NCBI GenBank assembly: GCA_041401985.1
Contig: JAWKTE010000002.1
Coordinates: 1-64,000 of the forward strand
DNA length: 64,000 nt
From: JACKHA01 sp041401985
GTDB lineage: Bacteria; Planctomycetota; Phycisphaerae; Phycisphaerales; UBA1924
Direction: 5' to 3'
This document shows positions 26,141 to 34,027 of this stretch, piece by piece. Made by a program: the position numbers and the translations under genes. Within the stretch, counting starts at the first letter, position 1, and each line of letters opens with the position of its first letter. The notes beneath the pieces were generated by a model, which searched no databases, was not told the DNA's origin, and was given only the letters and a program-made list of their open reading frames with translations.

Positions 26141-26818
26141 TCACTTGTCGCGCTTGGGCGTCTTCGCGGGCGGCTCTTCGGCATTCGGCTCGGGCTTGTG
26201 TTCGGCCTTCTGCTCGGGGCGGAACTCCGGACCGGTCAGGATGCGGGCCAGCACGTCCTTGACGTGCCCGCCGCCGGCGTCCTGCCCGTGCCCTTGGATG
26301 GCCATCGCCGAGAGCACGCCGTAGCCCAGCCCGATGTGGATCAGCAGCCACGCGATCAGATCGGCGGCGTACCGGGTGGTCACGCGGTGGGCGGCCTGGG
26401 CCTTGACGACCTCGGCCTTGACGAACTCGAACAGCGAGCGGATGTGCGCGTCGATCGCGTCGCGGATCTCCGGGTCGTCGGTCTCGGTGATCGCCTGGAG
26501 GAACACGCGATAGGCCTTCCGCCCGGACTCGGCGACCATCGGGTTGTCGCCGATGAGGCGCCGGAGGCGGTCGCCGGGATCGCTGGCGCCGGCCATGTCG
26601 CGCTCCCACTGTTCGAGAGCGCGCGTGCCCGTTCGCTCGATGAGCGCGACGAACAGTGCCTTCTTGGACTCGAAGTGCCGGTAGATGATCGGCTCGGTCA
26701 CGCCGGCGGCCTTGGCCAGTTCGGCCGTCGTCGCCCGGGCATACCCCAGGCGGGCGAACAGGTCCAGGGCGGTGTCGAGCAGTTGCTGCTTGCGCTGGGA
26801 AGCGGGGAGTCGGCCCAC
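26141..26818 (-). CDS. TetR/AcrR-family transcriptional regulator
   Basis: 225-aa one-component regulator. The N-terminal helix-turn-helix is classical: QLLDTALDLFARLGYARATTAELAKAAGVTEPIIYRHFESKKALFVALI. The ligand-binding C-terminal domain is helical and ends in a Lys/Glu/Pro-rich tail (residues ~200-225). The start is GTG, preceded by AAGGAAGGAG. The next genes downstream are DUF6065 and an HNH nuclease; whether it controls them or only itself cannot be told, as I found no operator palindrome in the 26819-26955 gap. Confidence 0.9.
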   Translation of the reverse strand: MGRLPASQRKQQLLDTALDLFARLGYARATTAELAKAAGVTEPIIYRHFESKKALFVALIERTGTRALEQWERDMAGASDPGDRLRRLIGDNPMVAESGRKAYRVFLQAITETDDPEIRDAIDAHIRSLFEFVKAEVVKAQAAHRVTTRYAADLIAWLLIHIGLGYGVLSAMAIQGHGQDAGGGHVKDVLARILTGPEFRPEQKAEHKPEPNAEEPPAKTPKRDK

Positions 26819-26955
26819 GTCGGCTCCTTCCTTGGCGGCGGGGCTGGGGGCGGGCGGCCGCGCACGGTTGGGGCGGGTGCCGACCCCCGGTTCGTGGGTT
26901 CCGGGAGCGGGCAGGCCCGCGGTAAGTGAAGACTAATCGGATCGGCGCGATCCGT

Positions 26956-27327
26956 CTATTGCGATTCGCCGGATGGGGTGTTCTCGGACGGGTTTCGTTG
27001 CGCGTCCGGGGCCGCGGCGGGGGCCGCATCCGGGGCCGTGGGGTCGGGCAGCGGCACCGGGTCGTAGCCGCCGCGGGCCAGCGGTTGGCACCGGGCTAGT
27101 CGCCACAGCGTCAGGCGTGTGGCCCGAAACGGGCGGTGCGTGTGGTAGGCGTCGAGGGCGTACTGGCTGCAGGTGGGCGTGAAGCGGCAGTAGCGACCGG
27201 TGAGGCGCGAGAGCGTGACGCGGTACAACCAGACCCCGGCGATGAACGGCAGATTCGCGACACGGGCCCACCGGGGCAGGGCCGGGTCCCAAGGGTCGGA
27301 TCGGGCTGGGGCGGCGGGGCGGCTCAT
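26956..27327 (-). CDS. yidD: Membrane protein insertion efficiency factor YidD
   Basis: 123 aa, small inner-membrane-associated protein that assists YidC-dependent insertion. The core LSRLTGRYCRFTPTCSQYALDAYHTHRPFRATRLTLWRLARCQPLARGGYDPVP is highly typical, with the CRFxPTCSxYA and RCxPxxxGGxDPVP motifs. The C-terminal ~30 residues are Ala/Pro-rich. The ATG overlaps the rnpA stop (ATGA), the usual rnpA-yidD arrangement. Confidence 0.95.
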   Translation of the reverse strand: MSRPAAPARSDPWDPALPRWARVANLPFIAGVWLYRVTLSRLTGRYCRFTPTCSQYALDAYHTHRPFRATRLTLWRLARCQPLARGGYDPVPLPDPTAPDAAPAAAPDAQRNPSENTPSGESQ

Positions 27328-27740
27328 GGGCTCGGGGCCGGCCGCTCGGGTTGATCCGTCGCGCGCCGGGAACGTTTCTCCCAGACGCGGTGGCACTGGA
27401 GCACGAGGCGGGTCAGGATGGCCGCGTACTGGTCCAGCGGCAGCGGGTCGTGGGCGATGGCGGTGACGACCACGTCGTAGCGCCCGGCGGGCGGCGTCGG
27501 CCAGGCGTGCTGGGTCGTGCGGAAGGCCTCGCGGAGGTGGCGCTTGAGGCGGTTGCGCCGGACGGCCCCGCCGACGCGCCGCCCGATGGACAGACCCAGG
27601 CGATGGTCGGGCAGGTCGCTCGGGCGGGTGAAGACGGTCAGCGGGCCCTCGGACTTGCGGGCCCTGGCCTCGAACACGGACTTGAACTCGAGGTCGTGGT
27701 GGAGGCGGTGGCGGGGGCGGAAGAGCGGGCGGGTGGGGGC
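27324..27740 (-). CDS. rnpA: Ribonuclease P protein component; start uncertain
   Basis: Protein subunit that helps RNase P RNA bind pre-tRNA. Recognisable motifs: HRLHHDLEFKSVFEARAR at the N-terminus, RLGLSIGRRVGGAVRRNRLKRHLREAFR (the RNR signature) and YDVVVTAI. The frame is open far upstream, but I find no ATG, GTG or TTG in frame close to the conserved start, so the 5' limit given is approximate. Possible explanations are a rare start codon or a small indel. rpmH is not visible upstream; instead recX diverges at 27874. Confidence 0.8.
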   Translation of the reverse strand, partial: APTRPLFRPRHRLHHDLEFKSVFEARARKSEGPLTVFTRPSDLPDHRLGLSIGRRVGGAVRRNRLKRHLREAFRTTQHAWPTPPAGRYDVVVTAIAHDPLPLDQYAAILTRLVLQCHRVWEKRSRRATDQPERPAPSP

Positions 27741-27873
27741 GGGGCGCGTGGTGGGGGCGTGGGAACCGGCTGGTCCGGTCGTCGGGGCGGGAAGCCAGGT
27801 TGTTCTCGCTGTCCGGGGCCGGCACTGGGGATCGTACGGACGCGAAGTGCGGAACCCGTGGTAGGCTGGGGTT

Positions 27874-28584
27874 GTGAGTGATTCCGGCGAGATGTTTGGT
27901 GCCGAACCGGAGCGAGTAAGCGATGCAGGTGGCGCGGGCGTCGTGTCCTCGATCCGCCCCGTCGCCGGGCGCGACGCGTGGTGCTGGGTGTGCGTGGATG
28001 GGCGGCGGGTCGGGGCGATCACGGGGCGTGGGCTGGAGCGGTTGGGCCTGGAGGTCGGCTCGGCGTGGACGCCGGTGCTGGCCGCGGCGTTCGAGGACGA
28101 GTGCGCGTTCGCCAGGGCGGTGCGGGACGCGGGGCGGTGGCTGCGGTCGCGAGCGAGGAGCGTCGCGTGGGTGCGCGCGCGGCTTGCGGAGAAGGGGCAC
28201 CCGGAAGCGGCGATCGAGCGGGCGATCGAGGCGCTCAAGCGTGATGGGCTGCTGGACGATGCGCGGGCCGCGGCCGGGGCGGCGGATCGGATGGCCGGGC
28301 GCGGGCTGGCCGCCGGGCTGATCGAGTTCAAGTTGCAGCGGGCCGGGATCGCGGCGTCGGACGCGGGTGAGGCGGTGCGCGAGGCGGTGCGGGGCGAGAC
28401 CGCGCTGGACCGGGCCGAGCGGCTGGTGCGGTCGAGGCTTGCGGTGGCGCGGTCGGGGCGGGCCGCGGGGGACGCGCGCCTGCGGGCGCGCCTGTTCCGC
28501 CTGCTGGCGTGGAATGGGTTCGATGAGGAGACCAGCGTCGAGGCGCTGCGGCGGGTGCTGGGCGATCGGGGGGAGGAGGAGTAG
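27874..28584 (+). CDS. recX: RecX-like regulatory protein
   Basis: 236 aa. RecX proteins bind RecA filaments and damp recombination. The three-helix repeats are visible: AVRDAGRWLRSRARSVAWVRARLAEKG-HPEAAIERAIEALKRDGLLDDARAA, then a second repeat with GLIEFKLQRAGI, and a third ending RLRARLFRLLAWNGFDEETSVEALRRVL. The N-terminal ~60 residues are less conserved. The start is GTG at 27874. recA is not in the window. A dispersed hairpin directly follows the stop and could terminate the transcript. Confidence 0.88.
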   Translation: MSDSGEMFGAEPERVSDAGGAGVVSSIRPVAGRDAWCWVCVDGRRVGAITGRGLERLGLEVGSAWTPVLAAAFEDECAFARAVRDAGRWLRSRARSVAWVRARLAEKGHPEAAIERAIEALKRDGLLDDARAAAGAADRMAGRGLAAGLIEFKLQRAGIAASDAGEAVREAVRGETALDRAERLVRSRLAVARSGRAAGDARLRARLFRLLAWNGFDEETSVEALRRVLGDRGEEE

Positions 28585-28593
28585 GGGGGCACC

Positions 28594-28631
28594 GTGCCAC
28601 CGACTTGCGGAGTCCGCGGAGCAAGTCGGTG
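28594..28631. repeat. GTGCCACCGACTTGC hairpin repeat, copy 1 of 3
   Basis: Arms CACCGACTTGC and GCAAGTCGGTG (11 bp) enclose a loop of about 12 bases. Close copies lie at 55459-55500 and 55686-55728. This one fills most of the recX-trpD gap. Confidence 0.8.
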
Positions 28632-28668
28632 CCGATGTACCGTGACGTGCCCTTCGTGAACCCGATGC

Positions 28669-29703
28669 TTAGCCGGCCGCGTCTCCCTTCGACACCGCGA
28701 CCAACCGCTCCAGCGCTTCCCTCGCCTTCCCACTCGCGATCGCCTCGCGAGCCATCGAACAGCCCGCGCCAAGGTCCGGCGCCAGGCCCGCCACGAACAG
28801 CGCCGCCGCCGCGTTGACCACCACGAACTCCGCCCGCGGCCCCTGCACGCCCGCCAGCACGTCCCGGATCATCCCCGCCGCCGCCTCGGTGTCCGCCGCG
28901 ACCAACTCCGCCCGGTCGATCGCCGCCAGGTCCAGGTGCGGCACCAGCGGTCGCGGGTCGAGTTCGTCCATCGACAGGCGCCCGTCGGCGACGGTCGCCA
29001 CCAGCGTCGGGGCCGTGATCGAGACCTCGTCCAGCCCGTCGCGCGAGTGGGCCACCATCGCCCGCACGCATCCGAGGCGCGCCAGCGCGTGGGCCATCAG
29101 CGGCACCAGCCCCTCGTCGTACACCCCGATCACCTGGCGCGACGCCCGGGCCGGATTGGTCAGCGGCCCGAGCACGTTGAAGATCGTCGGGAACTGCAGG
29201 GCCTTGCGGACCGCCGCGGCGTGCCTTGTCGCCGGGTGGTGGTGGATCGCGAAGCAAAAGCACACGCCGGCCTCGTCGAGGCAGCGGGCCTGGACCTCGG
29301 GCGAGGCGTCCACGTTCACGCCCAGGGCCGCCAGGACTTCGGCCGAGCCGCGCCCCGTGCGGCTGCGATTGCCGTGCTTCGCGACGCGGGCCCCGGCCCC
29401 GGCGGCGACGATGGCGGCGGCGGTCGAGACGTTGAACGTTTTGGGCGCCCCGCCCGTGCCGCAGGTGTCGATGATCGACTCCGGGTGGCGGGCGGGGATG
29501 GGCGTGACGTGCCGGCGCATGGCGCGGGCGGCCCCGACGACCTCGTCCGGCGTCGGGCCGCGCGCGGCCATCAGGGCCAGCACGCCGGCGATCTGGGCCT
29601 GGTCGAGTTGGCCCTCGAACATCGAATCGAACAGGAACTCCGCGTCCGGCTCGGACAGTGGGGCTGTGGGCAGCGCTTTGAGGAGGTCGCCGAGGGCTGG
29701 CAT
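28669..29703 (-). CDS. trpD: Anthranilate phosphoribosyltransferase
   Basis: Second step of tryptophan synthesis: transfers phosphoribose from PRPP to anthranilate. 344 aa, the usual length. The PRPP and magnesium motifs are intact: IDTCGTGGAPKTFNVST, VAKHGNRSRTGRGSAEVL and NVLGPLTNPA. The start is the ATG at 29703; the longer frame is Arg-rich shadow. No other trp gene is in the window, so trp genes are dispersed here. It converges on recX with only a repeat between them. Confidence 0.96.
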   Translation of the reverse strand: MPALGDLLKALPTAPLSEPDAEFLFDSMFEGQLDQAQIAGVLALMAARGPTPDEVVGAARAMRRHVTPIPARHPESIIDTCGTGGAPKTFNVSTAAAIVAAGAGARVAKHGNRSRTGRGSAEVLAALGVNVDASPEVQARCLDEAGVCFCFAIHHHPATRHAAAVRKALQFPTIFNVLGPLTNPARASRQVIGVYDEGLVPLMAHALARLGCVRAMVAHSRDGLDEVSITAPTLVATVADGRLSMDELDPRPLVPHLDLAAIDRAELVAADTEAAAGMIRDVLAGVQGPRAEFVVVNAAAALFVAGLAPDLGAGCSMAREAIASGKAREALERLVAVSKGDAAG

Positions 29704-29753
29704 GGGAAGAGGGTACCGGATCGCGGCGAGTGCCGAGACCGCTTGCCGTGATC

Positions 29754-30500
29754 TCAGGCGCGCGGGTCTTGCTTCTTCGGGCCAACAAGCGCCTCCGGCT
29801 CGAACGGCCACCACGTTGTCTGCACGTCCAGTGCCCGCCGCAGCAGGGCCCGGTACCGCGTCCGCGGCAGCTCGATCGCGCCGAACCGGCGGAGATGCGG
29901 CGTGGTGAACTGCGTGTCGAGCAGCGTGAACCCGCGGGCTCGCAGGTGGGCCACCAGATGCACGAGGCACACCTTCGAGGCGTCGGTGCCGCCCAGGGCC
30001 GGGCGGGAGAACATGGACTCACCCGCGAAGAGGCCGTTCAGGTGGACGCCGTACAGCCCGCCGACGAGCACTGGCTCATCTTGGCACCCGTGCTCGTCGC
30101 TGTTGGTTCGGCTGTCGTTGCGGTTGGAAGGGGGCACCAGCCACGCCTCAACACTGTGCGCGTGCCCTGCCCGATGCAGGGCCGTGTACAGCCCGACGAC
30201 CTCCTCCGTGATCCACGTCCCGCCGCCCTCGGTCGGGCGCGGCTTCGCACACTCGCGCACCACCCGCTCGAACGCCGTGTCCGTCCGGATCGTGAAGCGC
30301 CCGGACCGCACGCGCTGCTCCAGCGACTTCGGCGCATGGAACCGCTCATCCAGCGGGATGATGGCCCGCGGGTCCGGGTCGTGCAGATAGAGGTCGTCCG
30401 AGCCGGGCTCGCCCATCGGGAACACGCCGCGCGCGTACAGGCCCAGCATGGCCCGGACGATCGCAGATTGTTCGGGTTGGCCTGCCACGTCGCCGCGCAC
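29754..30500 (-). CDS. aat: Leucyl/phenylalanyl-tRNA-protein transferase
   Basis: N-degron pathway enzyme that adds Leu or Phe to proteins with basic N-termini, marking them for ClpS/ClpAP. 248 aa. Motifs seen: GVFPMGE, HDPDPRAIIPLDERFHAPKSL, TWITEEVVGLYTALHRAGHAHSVEAW, GGLYGVHLNGLFAGESMFSR and FTLLDTQFTTPHLRRFGAIELPR. A ~20-aa polar insert (SNRNDSRTNSDEHGCQDE) interrupts the usual LVGGLYG region. The start is GTG at 30500. Confidence 0.93.
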   Translation of the reverse strand: MRGDVAGQPEQSAIVRAMLGLYARGVFPMGEPGSDDLYLHDPDPRAIIPLDERFHAPKSLEQRVRSGRFTIRTDTAFERVVRECAKPRPTEGGGTWITEEVVGLYTALHRAGHAHSVEAWLVPPSNRNDSRTNSDEHGCQDEPVLVGGLYGVHLNGLFAGESMFSRPALGGTDASKVCLVHLVAHLRARGFTLLDTQFTTPHLRRFGAIELPRTRYRALLRRALDVQTTWWPFEPEALVGPKKQDPRA

Positions 30501-30643
30501 CTCCGTCGAGCCGATCGTTCGCGCCCTGGAGGTTGGCGGAGACCCGATCCGCCGGCGTGAAATGCCGCGGCCCCAGGTCCGAACAACCCCGATGCCGGCA
30601 CCCGCGTCCGTGGGGCCGCGCCGCCGTTTCTCGGGAGACGCCC

Positions 30644-30856
30644 ATGCCGCTGGCCGATCTGCTCCACAACGAAGACACGCTCGCCCTGGTCGTGATGGGC
30701 ACGATCGCCCTGACGTGGATCGTCTCGGCGACCGTCGCTGGCGTGATGAAGACCTCGGCCCGCGAGAAGTCGCGGCGTGAGATCGCCGCGTTCATCGCCG
30801 AAGGCTCGATCAGCCCGGAGCAGGGCGAACGCCTGATGCGGGCCCGCGACAAGTAG
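30644..30856 (+). CDS. One-helix membrane protein with SHOCT-like tail, copy 1
   Basis: 70 aa. An N-terminal transmembrane helix (LALVVMGTIALTWIVSATVAGV) is followed by REKSRREIAAFIAEGSISPEQGERLM. The tail resembles short C-terminal (SHOCT-like) helical hairpins. It is the first of three tandem paralogues (next at 30963 and 31291), each with its own leader. It diverges from aat. Function is unknown; a role in an oligomeric membrane stress complex (compare PspB) is speculation. Confidence 0.75.
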   Translation: MPLADLLHNEDTLALVVMGTIALTWIVSATVAGVMKTSAREKSRREIAAFIAEGSISPEQGERLMRARDK

Positions 30857-30962
30857 GCCCGGTCGAATCGTCCCCATCCGTCGGCGGTTCGCCGCCACAA
30901 CACGCGGAGCCGGGCCCGCTCCCGCCGGTACACTCAGGCACACACCCTTTAGAGGATTCCCG

Positions 30963-31199
30963 ATGCTGACACTCGGCAGTTCAATGGGCGAGGTCATCCC
31001 GATCGTCGCCATCGCGTGTGGCTGCGGCGTGGCGGTCGTCAGCATCATCATGGGCACCCTCACCAACGCCTCCAAGGCGAACCAGAGAGAGAAGACCAAA
31101 CGCGAACTGGCGGCCTATGTCGCCGAGGGCTCGATGACCCCGGAAGAGGCCGAGCGCATCCTCAAGGCCGAGCCGAAGGGCGGGGCCTGCGGGAAGTAG
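30963..31199 (+). CDS. One-helix membrane protein with SHOCT-like tail, copy 2
   Basis: 78 aa, ATG after AGAGGA. A helix (EVIPIVAIACGCGVAVVSIIMG) is followed by REKTKRELAAYVAEGSMTPEEAERILKAEP, nearly the same tail as copies 1 and 3. It ends in GGACGK. The membrane segment is more diverged than the tail, so the cytoplasmic hairpin is the conserved functional part. Confidence 0.8.
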   Translation: MLTLGSSMGEVIPIVAIACGCGVAVVSIIMGTLTNASKANQREKTKRELAAYVAEGSMTPEEAERILKAEPKGGACGK

Positions 31200-31290
31200 G
31201 CCCCGGTCAACGAGCCCCCGCGAGACCGGGGCGCACCCGGGAGCATCCACGCCCACCTGCTCCGATCGCTGAACCAGCGGAGTCCACTCC

Positions 31291-31695
31291 ATGCCGATCG
31301 ACCTCGCCACGCCCGCGTCCACCCTCGCCCTGAACACCCTCGCCGCCGGCGACGACGAACTCAAACTCGCCGTGGTCGGCATTGGCGGCATAATCGTGAT
31401 TGTCCTGGCGATCCTGCACACCGTCCGCAAGGCCACCGAGGTCCGCGAGCGCGAGAAGACCCGTCGCGAGGTGGCGGCCTACGTCGCCGAGGGCTCCATG
31501 ACCCCCGATGAGGCCGCACGCGTCCTGTCGGCCGGCATGAGCGAGGAGGTCGCGGCCCAACTGGCCCGCGGCGTCTCGTGGGGCATGATCTCCGCCAACA
31601 AGGTCAAGAAGTTCAACGAGGCCATGCAGTCCGGCGGCTCGGGTCCCTACGCCCAGCAGCCGGGGGCCCAGCCTGCGCCCCGCCCGCAGGCGTGA
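31291..31695 (+). CDS. One-helix membrane protein with SHOCT-like tail, copy 3 (extended)
   Basis: 134 aa. A helix (LKLAVVGIGGIIVIVLAIL) is followed by REKTRREVAAYVAEGSMTPDEAARVLSAG. It adds an amphipathic extension (EEVAAQLARGVSWGMISANKVKKFNEAM) and a Gly/Pro/Gln-rich C-terminus absent from copies 1 and 2. Its end overlaps, antisense, the end of the debranching-enzyme remnant by about 80 bases. The tandem order with growing tails suggests duplication and divergence. Confidence 0.8.
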   Translation: MPIDLATPASTLALNTLAAGDDELKLAVVGIGGIIVIVLAILHTVRKATEVREREKTRREVAAYVAEGSMTPDEAARVLSAGMSEEVAAQLARGVSWGMISANKVKKFNEAMQSGGSGPYAQQPGAQPAPRPQA

Positions 31696-33952
31696 CGCCC
31701 TCGCCCGCCAGCGTGAGGCGAAGGGCCCGCAGCGTCATCGCGACCGACCACGCCTGGGCCGGGCAGCCATCGGGGTGCTGGTCGCGCGCGGGCGCATGGG
31801 CCTTGCCGGTGGCGGTCGCCGACGAGAAGTCGGCCCGTCCGCCGTCATACACCTCGGCGATCTGCCCGGGGCACGCGCCTTCCATCTCGTCGATGAGCGG
31901 CTGCAGCACGCGTCGTCCCTCGCGACGCGACTCGGGCGAGAACCCTTCCGAGCGCAGCAGCGCCTCGACATAAACACCCAGCAGCCAAGGCCACGCGGTG
32001 CCGTTGTGGTACGCCTCATCGCGAGAGCGCAGCGGCCCCGCATACTCGGCGCGGTACGCCGCGTCCGCCGGGTCGAGCGTCCGGAGGCCGAATGGCGTCA
32101 GCAACCGCCGCCCCACGACATCGACCACCGCCCGCTGCTGCTCGCCCGACAAGGCCGAGTGCCGCAGCGACACGGCGAACACCTGGTTTGGCCGGATCTG
32201 GGCCGCGGCCTCGTCGCGGCGAGCCCCGTCCTCCGGCACGAGATCGAACAGGCAGCCCGCCGCCGGATTCCAGAACCGCCGACGGAATGAGTCACCGACG
32301 CGTTCCGCCTGGCGGAGCAGCTCGTCGCCGAGTGCTGAGTCGCTCTCGGCCACCAGCTCGGCCGTCACCCGCAGCCCGTGGTGCCACAGCGCGTTGATCT
32401 CGACCGCCTTGCCGGCCCGCGGCGTGAACGAAACGCCGTCCCGGCGCGCATCCATCCACGTCAACTGCGTCTCCTCGTCGCCCGCCACCACGAGGCCATC
32501 GGTGGGATCGACGCGGATCTGTCCCGCGGGCACGTCGCTCAGATCGCCACGGTTCCGGAGGCCTCGCGCGTCGCGGGCCCGGCGTGCGTGCCGCGGGTGT
32601 AGGCCTTGATGATCTCGACGCAGGCGTCGACCAACATCGGGTCGATCGTCGTGGCCGCGGCCTCCGGCTCGCTGATTGCCCGCGCCAACTCCCCGACCGC
32701 ATGGATGAACCACAGCGACGCGTCCACCGTGTTGTAGTGCGCCTCGCCGCCATGATCGTCGAACCGGTTGGGGATCACGCCGTCGCGGATGTGGCGTGCG
32801 AACGTCATCAGCACCGCGTGGGCGTCGCCCAGCCGTCCCGTGTCGATCAGCAGACCCGGCACGCAGATCATCGAGTCCCGCCCCCAGTCGGCGAACCAGG
32901 GGTACCCGGCCAGCACCGTCAGCCCCGGGTGCCCGTACGCGTCGGCCGCGCTCCCGCCGCGCGGCACGACGAACTCGTCGCCGGCCGCGCACAGGCGTTC
33001 CACGGCGGTGAGGGTCGGCGCGTCGGGCGGCGTGATGGGACGCCGCGCGTCACGCCTTCGACCATCGACCGCAGGCCGCGCCGATCGCCTCTCGACGTCC
33101 TCGCCCGGCGTGTCGGTCGGTCGCGCGTCCACCGTGGCGTAGATCGTCGCGGTCGTCGCGTGGTCCATGCCCTGCGAGTCGATCGTGAACTCGCCCGGCG
33201 TCCACAGGTCCTCAACGTAGTCCTGCCCGCGGTCGTGCTCGCGCTCGTACCGCAGCCCGGTCCACCACGCCTGGTCGGTGCGGAAGCGCGGGGCGTCGCT
33301 GGTGATGACCAGCCCCGGTGCTCGCTCACGACCACGACGCCCATGCCGATGCGCCGGCACTCGAAGGCGCTCCGCCGCATCGGCAGCTCGCGCCCGCGTC
33401 GCCGCGGCCGTCCCCTTCCTCCGCAGAGAGTGGAAGTCCCGCAGCGCCACCAGCGGGGCGCGGTGCAGCGCACCGCCGCCCCGGCGCCCGCACGCAGTAT
33501 CGGATCTCGACCGCGTTGCGCCCGTGGAACAGGTGCAGGCGTTTCTCGATCGACACGCCGTCGACCAGATACCGCCACACGCACTGGGCCCCGCGCTCGA
33601 AGCCGACGAGCGTTGGGTGGGCCCGCGTGCGGTCCTTGGCGTCCTCGAAGTGGAAGCGCGTCAGGTTCGTGCGCCGCTCGCCCGCGCTGCCGCGGTCGAT
33701 GACGACGAGTTCGTCCATCGAGTGCAGGGCCACGACGCGGTCGATCGGCGGGCGCATGGCCGCGACGAGCAGCCCGTGGTACCGGCGTGTCGGTACACCC
33801 AGCACCGTGCCCATCGCGAACCCACCGATCCCATTGGTCAGCAGCCACTCGGTCGAGACGGCGTCGATGGCGTCCGGGCGGACCGCGATCGGGCGCGGCA
33901 GCGTGCCATCGGCGTCCGGCGAGCGAGCGGATTCTCCGGGCAGCATCGACAC
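31613..33952 (-). pseudogene. Glycogen debranching enzyme (amylo-alpha-1,6-glucosidase type), frame broken
   Basis: Three frames must be joined. The N-terminal GDE_N domain reads STEWLLTNGIGGFAMGTVLGVPTRRYHGLLVAA and ends near 33480 in RNAVEIRYCVRA. The next frame gives APLVALRDFHSL, YEREHDRGQDYVEDLWTPGEF, YPWFADWGRDSMICVPGLLIDTGR and HYNTVDASLWFIHAVG, with the catalytic acidic residues. The last frame (after ~32540) carries SDVPAGQIRVDPTDGLVVAG to RDEAYHNGTAWPWLLGVYVEALL and the C-terminus. The 33300-33430 stretch appears to need extra shifts. If real, the cell lacks this enzyme; if assembly error, it is a ~750-aa GH133-type enzyme. The 3' end overlaps an opposite-strand gene. Confidence 0.8.
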
Positions 33953-34027
33953 GGGCGGGCCTCCGCGGGGAGGCAGCGTAGCGGCTCCGCCCGGACGCCG
34001 CGGCGTCGCGCCAACCCCGCCGCCACC

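Noticed and set aside
24834..26818. Restriction-modification or prophage cluster (HNH plus regulator)
   Set aside because: No methyltransferase, integrase or phage structural gene is nearby; the HNH protein has no restriction-type domain.
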